From Acidimicrobiales bacterium (GTDB taxonomy: Bacteria; Actinomycetota; Acidimicrobiia; Acidimicrobiales; SZUA-35), in assembly GCA_041394265.1 (NCBI GenBank), contig JAWKIO010000005.1, positions 2,046,001 through 2,110,000 of the forward strand: DNA of 64,000 nucleotides. Reading direction: 5' to 3'. This document shows positions 26,565-34,894 of the stretch, piece after piece; position 1 is the first letter of the stretch; each line of letters starts with the position of its first letter. The notes under the pieces are model-generated. The model saw only the letters and a list, made by a program, of their open reading frames with translations, searched no databases and was not told the DNA's origin. The translations under genes and the position numbers were made by a program.

Positions 26565-27303
26565 TGTCGCTGCGTCGCTCGGTGCACGACTCGCCGAGCG
26601 ACGCGACAATGTTCCGGTGGATCCGATCGGACCAAAGCTCGCCGAGGGGCGAGACAGCGAGATCTTCGAGCACGGTCCTGATCGTGTGCTGCGTGTGGCC
26701 CGCGACGGTCGTTCGCTCGCGCAAGAAGCCGAGACGATGAGCTATGCGCGTGATCACGGGTACCCCTGCCCGGCGGTCCACGACGCCGGCGATGGCTACC
26801 TCGTGATGGACCGACTCGTCGGCCCCACCATGATGGAGGCGGCCGGCCGACCGCCGTTCCCGCTCCGCAAGGTGGGCCGCATGCTCGGCGATCTTCACCA
26901 ACAGCTGCACCGCATTGCTGCGCCGCCCTGGCTCGATGTCGCTCCGCTCGAGGGTGACCGCCTGCTCCATCGTGATCTGCACCCGATGAATGTCATCCTC
27001 ACGACCGATGGTGCGGTGGTGATCGACTGGTCCAACGCCTCCGCCGGTGACCCGGCCTTCGACGTTGCCGACACGTGGGCGTTGTTCGCCTGCGCGTCGG
27101 CCCCGGCGAAGGGACTCGATCGGATCCTGATTCCGCTCGGCCGCCGTGTCATGTTGCGATCGTTCCTCGGGCAGGTCGATCGTGCGGCAGCTCGTCGAGC
27201 GATCCCGGCGGCTGTGGCCCATCGACTGACCGACCGCAACATGTCGGACAACGAACGCGAACGCCTTCGACGGTTCGGGACCTGGGCGACCGCCGGCCGA
27301 TGA
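26527..27303 (+). CDS. APH-fold phosphotransferase
   Basis: 258-residue aminoglycoside-phosphotransferase-like kinase with catalytic loop LLHRDLHPMNVIL and metal motif VVIDWSNA. The nucleotide region is AEGRDSEIFEHGPDRVLRVAR. The GTG at 26527 overlaps the lipoprotein gene by 38 bases; GTG 26615 would give a shorter N-terminus. Substrate unknown; could be a small alcohol, sugar or choline-like compound. It precedes the diadenylate-cyclase-like gene closely, so the two may share a transcript. Confidence 0.75.
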   Translation: MVEAVAGPGLAADVAASLGARLAERRDNVPVDPIGPKLAEGRDSEIFEHGPDRVLRVARDGRSLAQEAETMSYARDHGYPCPAVHDAGDGYLVMDRLVGPTMMEAAGRPPFPLRKVGRMLGDLHQQLHRIAAPPWLDVAPLEGDRLLHRDLHPMNVILTTDGAVVIDWSNASAGDPAFDVADTWALFACASAPAKGLDRILIPLGRRVMLRSFLGQVDRAAARRAIPAAVAHRLTDRNMSDNERERLRRFGTWATAGR

Positions 27304-27347
27304 GGGTGATCGACGTGGGGGACTCGGGCGCAGATAGCGTGCGGAGG

Positions 27348-28460
27348 ATGGAGCTCGATCCGTACCGGGCGGTCCGCGAACTGTTGGGTGATCCATCGCT
27401 GCCGCGCTCGCTGCGGCGCCTGCTCGACGAGCTCGACGACGACGGGATCCGTCTGCCGCTGGACGCCGAGGCGCTCCGGCTGGTGCTGGAGGAACTCGAC
27501 GAAGTCCGCCGGCCGCCGGTGCACGAGGGCACCCAGGCGTTCTACGGCGCCTTCATCTGTCCGCAAACCGGCGACATGTCGGTCGCTCCCGATCTGGTCG
27601 AGACCATCGATCTCGACTCGTCGATCGAGACCTCGAGACGCTTCGCCGACGGCCGGTCCACCTTTGTCGTTCGCCGTCCGAGGTCGGAGCGCACACAGCT
27701 CGCCTGCTTCCGTCGCACCATCCAGTACGAGGCCGACATGGTCGAGGTGCAGCGCCAGACCGGCGCCTACATCGTGCAGCGCACGTTGGCCGGCACGCCC
27801 CGACTGTTCACCGACTACGGGGTCGTCGAGTGGAACGGCCGGCAGTGGACGGTGCGCAAGCGGGCGCAGTACCTCCTTGCCACCATCGACGCGCTGGTGG
27901 AAGGAGCCAACCGGGAGATTCTCGCGGGGATCCTCGACCTGTGTGTGCACTGGTTGTCGCCCGCTCGGATCGGGGCGACCGTGCTTTATGACTTCGATCC
28001 TCGGGAGGACGACGCACCGTCGCTCGACCTCGACGCAGCGATCGACGCGCCGCATCTCTCGGTCACGAGCCGGCACCACTACCCGGCGTTGTTCGCCTCC
28101 CTCGCACAAACCGACCTGGCGGCCTTGGTCGGTGCCGACGGCACGATCGACAAGATCGGCGTCGGCTTGCGCTCGTCCATCGAGTCGGAGCGCGCCGTCC
28201 CTCAGAAGGGCGGCATGCGGCACCGCTCTGCCGCTCGCTTCACCTGGGATCACCACCACACGATTGCGTTCGTCGTGAGCGAGGACGGTCCGGTCACGGT
28301 GTTTCGCGAAGGGCGTCGAGTGCGGATCAGCGCCAAGGCGGCGGATGTCGATCTGGAGCAGGCCGAGGTCGAAGTGCCGACACCGGAACCGGCGCCACAG
28401 GGTTGTTGTGGCCAACCGACCACCATCGATGACGTGATTGAGACCGAACTCAGCGCTTGA
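27348..28460 (+). CDS. Diadenylate-cyclase-like (DAC domain) protein
   Basis: 370-residue protein with an uncharacterised N-terminal region (about 1-200) and a C-terminal DAC/DisA_N-like domain. Key motif RHR (residues 291-293) lies in KGGMRHRSAARFTWDH, followed by the FVVSEDGPVTVF strand. The DGA motif position appears as D256-L-A, with Gly changed to Leu. DAC domains make cyclic di-AMP from two ATP; the altered loop leaves activity uncertain. Start ATG 27348 is chosen because TAGCGT lies 7 bases upstream (leaderless pattern); ATG 27300, overlapping the previous stop by ATGA, is the alternative. A Cys-Cys pair (QGCCGQ) lies near the C-terminus. Confidence 0.72.
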   Translation: MELDPYRAVRELLGDPSLPRSLRRLLDELDDDGIRLPLDAEALRLVLEELDEVRRPPVHEGTQAFYGAFICPQTGDMSVAPDLVETIDLDSSIETSRRFADGRSTFVVRRPRSERTQLACFRRTIQYEADMVEVQRQTGAYIVQRTLAGTPRLFTDYGVVEWNGRQWTVRKRAQYLLATIDALVEGANREILAGILDLCVHWLSPARIGATVLYDFDPREDDAPSLDLDAAIDAPHLSVTSRHHYPALFASLAQTDLAALVGADGTIDKIGVGLRSSIESERAVPQKGGMRHRSAARFTWDHHHTIAFVVSEDGPVTVFREGRRVRISAKAADVDLEQAEVEVPTPEPAPQGCCGQPTTIDDVIETELSA

Positions 28461-29925
28461 GAACTCGTCGAACGCCCGGGGCTGCCGGGCCTCCGAACCA
28501 GGTGGCGAGCGCAGTGTGCAGCCCATCGTCGGAACCGCTGCCCACCCATGCGACATGACCATCGGGCCGTACGAGTAGTGCCGTTGGTGGTGCCACGCTG
28601 CCGACGACGGGAAGCTCCCACGGCCCATCGAAGCGCGCCCGGACGTGACGGACCTGGCGCCATTCGGTGATGTCGAGCGCGCTCGCTGGGTCGAAGTCGA
28701 CCAGGAGGGGGCGAGCGTCGCTGAGAAGTTCGAACACTCGAACCGACCCGTCGGCGGTCGCCAGGTCGACGTCGGGCACACGTCGACCGACCATCGGATG
28801 GTCCCCCTCGTGTGCGTACCTGATGTCCAGCCCGCTGATCGAAGCCGCAAGAAGGGTGCGCGCCTGATCGAGGCCGAGGAGGTCGGCAACGACGGACTTC
28901 AGCGCCACGGTCCGCTCGTCGTTGGACTGCAGCGCTCGCTGGGCCATGGTGTTGGCCATGACGCTGGCGGCGACCAGGTGCCGTTCGTCGTGATAGGTGT
29001 CGAGCAGAGATGCCGGCGATTCCCCGCGAATGACCTGAGCGAGCTTCCACCCGAGATTGACCGAGTCCTGCACACCGAGATTGAGTCCCTGCCCCCCGAA
29101 CGGAGCGTGCACGTGCGCAGCATCGCCGGCAAGCAGGACGCGCCCGGCCCGGTAGTCGACCGCCTGACGAGTTGCATCGGTGAAGCGTGCGACGAATTGG
29201 GGGTTGCGGGCGCCGTAATCGGTTCCGTCGACTCGATACAGGGCAGCGCGAACGTCGTCGATCGTCGCTGGTTCGTGGCCTCGATCGAGGTCGGCCTCGG
29301 CGAGCGTCACGCCGATACGGCCGGACGATGCCGGTCCGATCCCTCCGCCGCCACGAAGGCCGAACGGAGGCAGCTCGTCCACCTCGACCTCGCTGTGGAT
29401 CCAGCACACGGTCGGGTCCCAGCCGGCGAACTCGATCCCGGCCGTCGTGCGAACCATGCTCCGGCTCCCGTCGCAGCCGACCAGGTATTCGGTCTCGAGC
29501 ACCATGCCGTCGTCGAGTGAGACGAACACACCTTCATCGGTCGGTTCGAACGCAACAACCTGTCGACTGCGCATCACCGGCACACCCAGTTCGTCGATCC
29601 AGTCGGCCATGGTGCGTTCGAACTCGCTCTGCATCAGTGCGAGGCCATAGGGGTGGCGGGTCGGGAAGTCGCTGATGTCGAGCGGGATTCCAGCGAACGC
29701 CTGGACTTGCATTGGTTGGCCTGCCGCCAGGAATCGGTCGGCGACGCCGCGCTGGTCGAGGACCTCGATCGTTCGAGCGTGCAGTCCGCGGCTGCGCGGG
29801 CTCTCGAGTCCCTGGTTGGCACGGCGTTCGACCACCACGACCTCGACGCCGGCCAGCGTGAGCTCCGCTGCAAGCATCATCCCGGCCGGTCCGGCTCCGA
29901 CGATCACGACCTCGTATTCGGGCAT
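28450..29925 (-). CDS. FAD-dependent aromatic monooxygenase (class A)
   Basis: 491-residue flavoprotein hydroxylase, inserting one oxygen into a phenolic-type substrate with NAD(P)H. FAD-binding GAGPAGMMLAAEL (residues 10-22), the DG motif CDGSRSMVR near 150, and the GDAAHVHAPFGGQGLNLGVQD motif near 275. The C-terminal thioredoxin-like domain (about 390-490) is typical of PheA/TfdB and MhpA-like enzymes. Its end overlaps the convergent cyclase gene by 11 bases. The MarR gene lies upstream on the same strand and a LigB-type dioxygenase is divergent, so the group may degrade an aromatic compound. Confidence 0.88.
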   Translation of the reverse strand: MPEYEVVIVGAGPAGMMLAAELTLAGVEVVVVERRANQGLESPRSRGLHARTIEVLDQRGVADRFLAAGQPMQVQAFAGIPLDISDFPTRHPYGLALMQSEFERTMADWIDELGVPVMRSRQVVAFEPTDEGVFVSLDDGMVLETEYLVGCDGSRSMVRTTAGIEFAGWDPTVCWIHSEVEVDELPPFGLRGGGGIGPASSGRIGVTLAEADLDRGHEPATIDDVRAALYRVDGTDYGARNPQFVARFTDATRQAVDYRAGRVLLAGDAAHVHAPFGGQGLNLGVQDSVNLGWKLAQVIRGESPASLLDTYHDERHLVAASVMANTMAQRALQSNDERTVALKSVVADLLGLDQARTLLAASISGLDIRYAHEGDHPMVGRRVPDVDLATADGSVRVFELLSDARPLLVDFDPASALDITEWRQVRHVRARFDGPWELPVVGSVAPPTALLVRPDGHVAWVGSGSDDGLHTALATWFGGPAAPGVRRVLKR

Positions 29926-29967
29926 GCGGGCTGCCTCTCATGTGCGGTCCGAACGGTAGGTATGCGC

Positions 29968-30462
29968 TCAGCTGAGCGTTGGTGTCGGAGCGATCTCGGG
30001 CGGGATGGTGGCGCTGATGCGATGCGCGATCCTTCGGAGTTCGTCGACCTGACGGCTCGTGAGGGGAGTGAAGACATGGTGTCGCACGGCCGCCACGTGT
30101 CCTGGCGCCGTGGCCTCCACCTTCGTCCGTCCTTCGTCGGTGAGTGCAGCGAGCGTCACCCTGCCGTTGGTCGGGTGGGGGGATCGTCGCACCCAACCTG
30201 CTGCTTCGAGCCGTTTGACGCAATGAGAGAGCCGCGAGAGCGAACCCTCGGCGAGGAAGGCCAGTTCGCTCATGGCCATCTCGGCCCCTTCGGCCTCGGA
30301 GAGGGTGGCGAGGACGGTGTACTCGAAGTGCGTGATGCCGGCGTCCCGGCGCAGCTGGGTGTCGAGTGCTGCCGGCAGCCTGACGAGCATCGACATCAGC
30401 TCGAGCCAGGTTGCCATCTCGGTGTCGCTGAGCCACCGGCTGTCGGTCTCGGGTGCTGTCAC
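29968..30462 (-). CDS. MarR family regulator
   Basis: 164-residue MarR-type repressor with winged helix MAMSELAFLAEGSLSRLSHCVKRLEAAGWVRRSPHPTNGR. It is divergent from the LigB-type dioxygenase gene and upstream of the monooxygenase gene on the same strand. The shared intergenic region contains two 22-bp near-identical repeats with an inverted core, so it probably regulates both directions. The effector is likely an aromatic acid or phenol. Confidence 0.88.
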   Translation of the reverse strand: MTAPETDSRWLSDTEMATWLELMSMLVRLPAALDTQLRRDAGITHFEYTVLATLSEAEGAEMAMSELAFLAEGSLSRLSHCVKRLEAAGWVRRSPHPTNGRVTLAALTDEGRTKVEATAPGHVAAVRHHVFTPLTSRQVDELRRIAHRISATIPPEIAPTPTLS

Positions 30463-30486
30463 GTCGTGAGGCTACTGCATGTCGGA

Positions 30487-30508
30487 ATAACTTGACGGCT
30501 CAACTGTT
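30487..30508. promoter_or_regulatory. MarR operator copy 1
   Basis: First of two 22-bp direct repeats differing only in four central bases. The core is TTGA-cggc-TCAA within ATAACTTGA...TCAACTGTT. It covers a candidate -35 (TTGACG, 30492-30497) for the dioxygenase gene. The second copy starts 29 bases on. Confidence 0.7.
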
Positions 30509-30515
30509 TGATCCG

Positions 30516-30537
30516 ATAACTTGAATGATCAACTGTT
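30516..30537. promoter_or_regulatory. MarR operator copy 2
   Basis: Second 22-bp repeat, core TTGA-atga-TCAA, same flanks ATAAC and CTGTT. It overlaps the candidate -10 (GATAAC, 30515-30520; 17 bases after TTGACG) and ends just before the GAAGGAG ribosome-binding site of the LigB-type gene. Confidence 0.7.
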
Positions 30538-30551
30538 GAAGGAGCCGAACG

Positions 30552-31373
30552 ATGGACCCGATGGCAAAGCGACTTCCCACCTACTACATCTCTCACGGCG
30601 GCGGCCCCTGGCCGTGGATGATGGACCAGATGCCGTTCGACATGTCGAAGCTCCAGGCATCGCTGCAGGCGATCCCGTCCGAGATCGGTGTCACGCCGAA
30701 GGCGGTGCTGGTGGTCTCGGCGCACTGGGAAACACCGACCTTCACCGTCCAGACCAACCCCCGACCCCCCATGGTCTACGACTACGGCGGCTTCCCCGAC
30801 TTCACGTATCGGATCCAGTACCCCGCCCCGGGCTCGCCCGACCTCGCACACCGTGTCACCGAACTGCTGGCGTCGGCCGGCATCCCACATGCCGAGGATG
30901 CCCGGCGCGGCTTCGACCACGGCATGTTCGCCCCGATGTACGTGATGTACCCCGAGGCGGACGTCCCGATGGTGCAACTCTCGATCCTTCACGGCTACGA
31001 CCCCGATGCCCATTTGGCCGCCGGACGGGCCCTTGCCCCGCTTCGCGACGAAGGTGTGCTGATCGTCGGCAGCGGTCTGAGCTATCACAATCTTCGGCTC
31101 TGGGGTCCGGCAGCGGAGAAGCCCTCACGGGAGTTCGATGGGTGGCTGGCAACGACGCTCCTCGAGTCCGCGCCGGCCGAACGGCTTCGGCGCCTCCAGC
31201 AATGGGAGCAGGCGCCGAGCGCTCGCATCGCTCATCCCGCGGAGGATCACCTCATTCCTCTGATGGTTGCCGTCGGCGCCGCCGAGGACGAGCCCGGGGT
31301 CCGTGGGTACTACGAGCAGGACATGGCGGGCTACATCACCGCCTCCAGCTACCGGTTCGGCGCCGACAACTGA
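30552..31373 (+). CDS. LigB/DODA-type class III extradiol dioxygenase
   Basis: 273-residue 4,5-DOPA-dioxygenase-like protein; family members open catechols at the extradiol position with non-haem iron. Metal and active-site His candidates are YISHGGGPW (His near residue 15), VVSAHWETP (near 58), FDHGMFAPM (near 123) and AHPAEDHLIPLMVAVGAA (near 225). Strong GAAGGAG site before ATG 30552. Regulated by the divergent MarR gene through the twin operators. With the monooxygenase it could form a hydroxylation and ring-cleavage pair, although no further meta-pathway genes are nearby. Confidence 0.87.
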   Translation: MDPMAKRLPTYYISHGGGPWPWMMDQMPFDMSKLQASLQAIPSEIGVTPKAVLVVSAHWETPTFTVQTNPRPPMVYDYGGFPDFTYRIQYPAPGSPDLAHRVTELLASAGIPHAEDARRGFDHGMFAPMYVMYPEADVPMVQLSILHGYDPDAHLAAGRALAPLRDEGVLIVGSGLSYHNLRLWGPAAEKPSREFDGWLATTLLESAPAERLRRLQQWEQAPSARIAHPAEDHLIPLMVAVGAAEDEPGVRGYYEQDMAGYITASSYRFGADN

Positions 31374-31407
31374 GCGACCGACCGCCGCTGCTGTTGTCTG
31401 CTCGTGG

Positions 31408-32244
31408 TCAGTCCGCTTGGTCGGGTGACAGGAACGGCCGCTCGCCGCGTGTGGTGACTCGCCAACCGGAACGGGTCTCGGGGAAGTAGTCCCAGCTGGC
31501 GTGGTGCTGGACCGTTCGGTTGTCCCACATCGTCATCGTGCGGGGTTCCCACCGGACCCGGCATTGGAAGTTCACCCCGTCGGCGACGTGACGGAACAGC
31601 ATCTGGAGGAGCGCGTCGCTTTCGGCTCGCTTGAGTCCCTTGATGCGCTCGGTGAAGCTGCTGTTCACGTACAGCGCACGCCGACCGGTGACCGGATGGG
31701 TTCGCACGACAGGGTGGACGTTCACCGGAAACTCCTTGTCGGAGGTGTTCTGGTAGGAGCCACGCCACGGCAGGTCACCGGCGTGGACGGCTTCGAGGCC
31801 AAGAAGGAACGCCTGCATCGTCGTCGAGAGTGACTCGAACGCCTGGACCATCGAGGCGAACGCGGTGTCGCCACCGGCGCTCGGGGTGATCTCCATCCGC
31901 AGCATCGAGACGCCGGGCGGCTCGGCATCACACGAGACGTCGCTGTGCCAACCCTCGCCGGCCGTGAACCGTGACGACGCATCGGTGTGGATGCGCAGCG
32001 CCTCAGGGCGAGCGCCATCGGCGTAGGCGGGGTGGACGTGGAGTGGGCCGAGACGGCGTCCGAACTCGATCTGTTCGTCGAGCGTCATCGTCTGGTCGCG
32101 AACCACGACGACGCCTCGCTCGCCGACGAGGCGGATCAGATCGGCAATCCCGTCATCGTCGAGCGTGAGCAGGTCGATGCCGTGTAGTTCGGTGCCAACG
32201 TGCTGGTTGAGGTCGAGTCGCTCGGTCGGTGTGAGTAGTGCCAT
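31408..32244 (-). CDS. TauD/TfdA family alpha-ketoglutarate dioxygenase
   Basis: 278-residue Fe(II)/2-oxoglutarate dioxygenase. The iron ligands are His-x-Asp in EGWHSDVS and His in TVQHHASWDY; the 2-oxoglutarate Arg is in SGWRVTTRG. Family members oxidise taurine, sulfonates, or phenoxyalkanoates; substrate unknown. It is divergent from a TetR gene whose twin operators lie in the 73-base gap, so it is probably under the same control as the QOR-TauD operon on the other side, which contains a second family member. Confidence 0.88.
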   Translation of the reverse strand: MALLTPTERLDLNQHVGTELHGIDLLTLDDDGIADLIRLVGERGVVVVRDQTMTLDEQIEFGRRLGPLHVHPAYADGARPEALRIHTDASSRFTAGEGWHSDVSCDAEPPGVSMLRMEITPSAGGDTAFASMVQAFESLSTTMQAFLLGLEAVHAGDLPWRGSYQNTSDKEFPVNVHPVVRTHPVTGRRALYVNSSFTERIKGLKRAESDALLQMLFRHVADGVNFQCRVRWEPRTMTMWDNRTVQHHASWDYFPETRSGWRVTTRGERPFLSPDQAD

Positions 32245-32276
32245 CGGTCCCCCCGGTGGATCTCGTGGTGTGGTGT

Positions 32277-32292
32277 GGCACTGGACAGTGCC
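32277..32292. promoter_or_regulatory. TetR operator, distal copy
   Basis: GGCACTGGACAGTGCC: arms GGCACT and AGTGCC with a 4-base spacer, the same arms as the perfect palindrome 22 bases downstream. It overlaps TGGACA (32282-32287), the candidate -35 of the TetR gene. Confidence 0.65.
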
Positions 32293-32294
32293 GC

Positions 32295-32318
32295 TGATGG
32301 CACTCTAGAGTGCCATCA
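32295..32318. promoter_or_regulatory. TetR operator, proximal copy (24-bp perfect palindrome)
   Basis: A 24-bp perfect palindrome with core GGCACTCTAGAGTGCC (32299-32314), extended by TGAT and ATCA on the outside. It contains TAGAGT (32306-32311), 18 bases after TGGACA and 6 bases before the TetR ATG. So it overlaps the -10, the transcription start and the first base of the start codon of a leaderless gene. Confidence 0.75.
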
Positions 32319-32974
32319 TGATCTTGTCGAGCGACGAACGGTCCGACATCGACGAGTTGCTCGACCATCCCGGTCTGGCGGCTCGGCTGCGCACCCTGCG
32401 TGCCGCCCGTCGTCTCATTGCCGAGCGTGGCCTTGGCGTGTCGATGTCCGAACTCGCCGAGTCCGCAGGCGTTGGGCGTCGCACCCTGTTCCGCCACTTC
32501 GACGGTCGTGACGAGCTGGTCGCCGAAGCGCTCGACTCGGCCCTCGGCTGGTACGAGAACGTGCTGCAGCTCGAGACCGAAGCCGATGCACCGCCGGACG
32601 TGTGGCTGGAGCGAATGGTCGGTCACCTGCTCGACGTGCACCACCGATCGGGGCGCGGGCTCTGGCAGCTGACGATTGCTGCTGACGCAGAGCTGCCCCC
32701 GGCGTTGGCTGCGGTGAATCGACGTCGGCGGGAGTTCCGGCGAACGATGACCAACTCGATCGCAACCACGGCTTGGTCGCGGTTCGGTGGTTCGGGTCCG
32801 GTGCCCGCCGCGGTGGTCGACGCGGTCGGCCTCACCATCTCGTCGTTCGCAACGCACTCGCTGATCGATGACCTCGGACGTGATCTCGACGCCGTCGTCG
32901 CCTCGACCACCGCCGTGCTCGGTGCCGTGCTCCGAGCCCAAGCCTCCGACACTGGTCGACAGGGGGAGAAATGA
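32318..32974 (+). CDS. TetR family regulator of TauD/QOR genes
   Basis: 218-residue TetR-type repressor with helix-turn-helix AERGLGVSMSELAESAGVGRRTLFRHFDGRDELVAEAL. It heads an operon with a quinone-oxidoreductase-like gene (ATGA overlap) and a TauD-type dioxygenase. It is divergent from another TauD-type gene. Twin GGCACT-N4-AGTGCC sites upstream point to self-repression and control of both directions. Confidence 0.87.
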   Translation: MILSSDERSDIDELLDHPGLAARLRTLRAARRLIAERGLGVSMSELAESAGVGRRTLFRHFDGRDELVAEALDSALGWYENVLQLETEADAPPDVWLERMVGHLLDVHHRSGRGLWQLTIAADAELPPALAAVNRRRREFRRTMTNSIATTAWSRFGGSGPVPAAVVDAVGLTISSFATHSLIDDLGRDLDAVVASTTAVLGAVLRAQASDTGRQGEK

Positions 32975-33948
32975 CCGAGCAGGCAATCGTCATCTCCGCT
33001 CACGGCGGACCCGAGGAACTCCGTCTGGAGGATGTCGAGGTCGGCGATCCAGCAGCGGGAGAGGTGCGGGTCAGGCACCACGCCATTGGGATCAACTTCG
33101 CCGACACCTACTTCCGAACCGGTTTGTATCCCACGAGCCTGCCGACCGGCATCGGTGTCGAGGCGGCCGGCGTGGTCGAGGCCGTCGGGTCTGGCGTCGA
33201 GTTCGTCGTCGGCGATCGAGTCACGTACACGGGGAGCCCCCTCGGTGCGTACAGCACGGCCCGAGTCATGCCGGCCGACTCCCTCGTTCGAATTCCGGAT
33301 GGGGTCGGGTTCGACGCAACGGCCTCGCTCACGATGCGCGGGCTGACCGCCGGCTACCTGTTGCGGCGGATCTGGCCCCTCCAGGAGGGCGACACGGTGC
33401 TCTTCCATGCGGCCGCCGGTGGTGTGGGTCTGGTGTTCTGTCAGTGGGCTCGGCTCCTCGGCGTCCGAGTGATCGGGACCGCCTCCACCGAGCAAAAGGC
33501 CGACATCGCCCGGCAACACGGGTGCAGCGAGGTGATCATCGGTGAGGCCGACGTCGTTGGCCGAGTTCGCGAACTGACCGAGGGTCGCGGTGTGAAGGTC
33601 GCTTACGACGGGGTCGGCCGTGACACCTTCGATACCTCGATCCGGTGCCTGGCTCGTCGGGGGCTCATGGTGTGTCTGGGCACGGCCTCGGGGCCGGTCC
33701 GCCCGGTCGACACTCCCGAACTCGTTCGTCGGGGCTCGCTGTTCCTCACTCGTCCCGCGCTGGCCGACTATCTCGCCGACCCGATCGAACGCGATCAGCT
33801 GGTATCCGAGCTCTTCGGTCATGTTGCCGAGGGCCGGATTCTGGCGACGGTCAACCATCGCTACGCGCTCGCCGACGCACCGGCCGCCCATCGGGCACTC
33901 GAGTCACGGTCGACCACTGGCTCATCGATCTTCGATCTCACCATCTGA
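32971..33948 (+). CDS. NADPH:quinone oxidoreductase-like MDR protein
   Basis: 325-residue medium-chain dehydrogenase of the quinone reductase (QOR) type, zinc-free: GINFADTYFRTGLYP, GVEAAGVVEAVG, and the nucleotide-binding LFHAAAGGVGLVFCQWARLLG. It would use NADPH to reduce quinones or enoyl-type carbonyls. Translationally coupled to the TetR gene and 35 bases upstream of a TauD-type dioxygenase, suggesting a shared degradative pathway. Confidence 0.88.
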   Translation: MTEQAIVISAHGGPEELRLEDVEVGDPAAGEVRVRHHAIGINFADTYFRTGLYPTSLPTGIGVEAAGVVEAVGSGVEFVVGDRVTYTGSPLGAYSTARVMPADSLVRIPDGVGFDATASLTMRGLTAGYLLRRIWPLQEGDTVLFHAAAGGVGLVFCQWARLLGVRVIGTASTEQKADIARQHGCSEVIIGEADVVGRVRELTEGRGVKVAYDGVGRDTFDTSIRCLARRGLMVCLGTASGPVRPVDTPELVRRGSLFLTRPALADYLADPIERDQLVSELFGHVAEGRILATVNHRYALADAPAAHRALESRSTTGSSIFDLTI

Positions 33949-33983
33949 TTCCCGTTCGGCCCACCCATACAGGAGGCTCCGCC

Positions 33984-34856
33984 ATGCCGACAACAGCTCG
34001 AAAACGGGTGCTCACCGTCGAACCGATCGCCCCCGCGATGGGGGTCGAAGTGGCCGGGGTCGACCTCGTCGAGGTCGCCTCCAACGATGATCTCTTTGCC
34101 GAGATCCACCAGCTCTGGCTCGAGCACAAGCTGCTGGTGTTCCGAGGCCAAGCGCTGCCGCCGGCCGAGCACGTTCGCCTCGCCGAACGGTTCGGTCCGC
34201 TCGAGTCCCACCCCATCCAGCCGTCGCACGCCGACTACCCCGCGCTGCTGCTCATCCACCGTCAGGAGGAGCGCACGACCTACGAGAACGTCTGGCACGC
34301 CGATGCGACCTTCCGAGCTCGTCCGCCAATCGGTGCCGTCCTGAAGTGTGAGGACTGTCCTCCGGTCGGTGGTGACACCATGTGGGCCAACATGGCGATG
34401 GCCTACGACAGGCTTCCCGAACGGATCAAGGAGCGCATCGGTTCGCTCCGGGCCAAGCATTCGATCGAGCACTCCTTCGGCGGCACCATGACGCCAGAGC
34501 GACGGGCGGTGTTGGCCGCCGAGTTCCCACCGGCAGAGCACGACGTCGTGCTCCAGCATCCCGACACCGGGGATCCGGTGCTGTACGTGAACCAGGGGTT
34601 CACCACGCACTTCGTCAACTTCCAACGCTTCGATCGGGTGCGGAACGGGCTCGACTTCACGGTCGAGGCCAACCACCTCATGAACTATCTGCTCACCCAG
34701 GCAACGATCCCCGAGTACCAGGTCAGGGTCCGCTGGCGCCCAGGGACGGTTGCCATCTGGGACAACCGCAGCACCCAGCACTACGCGATCCACGACTATT
34801 GGCCGCAGCCCCGGGCCATGAGTCGGGCCACGATCACCGCGGGGAACTCGGACTGA
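33984..34856 (+). CDS. TauD/TfdA family alpha-ketoglutarate dioxygenase (second)
   Basis: 290-residue Fe(II)/2-oxoglutarate dioxygenase. Iron ligands are His-x-Asp in NVWHADATF and His in STQHYAIHDY; the 2-oxoglutarate Arg is in AMSRATI. MGVEVAGVDL is the typical TauD N-terminal segment. An AGGAGG site precedes ATG 33984. It differs clearly from the divergent family member at 31408-32244, so the two probably act on different substrates or steps. Third gene of the TetR-headed operon. Confidence 0.88.
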   Translation: MPTTARKRVLTVEPIAPAMGVEVAGVDLVEVASNDDLFAEIHQLWLEHKLLVFRGQALPPAEHVRLAERFGPLESHPIQPSHADYPALLLIHRQEERTTYENVWHADATFRARPPIGAVLKCEDCPPVGGDTMWANMAMAYDRLPERIKERIGSLRAKHSIEHSFGGTMTPERRAVLAAEFPPAEHDVVLQHPDTGDPVLYVNQGFTTHFVNFQRFDRVRNGLDFTVEANHLMNYLLTQATIPEYQVRVRWRPGTVAIWDNRSTQHYAIHDYWPQPRAMSRATITAGNSD

Positions 34857-34894
34857 TCCGCAATCCGTCGCCGGCGTCGACCTCGGTGGGGTCG

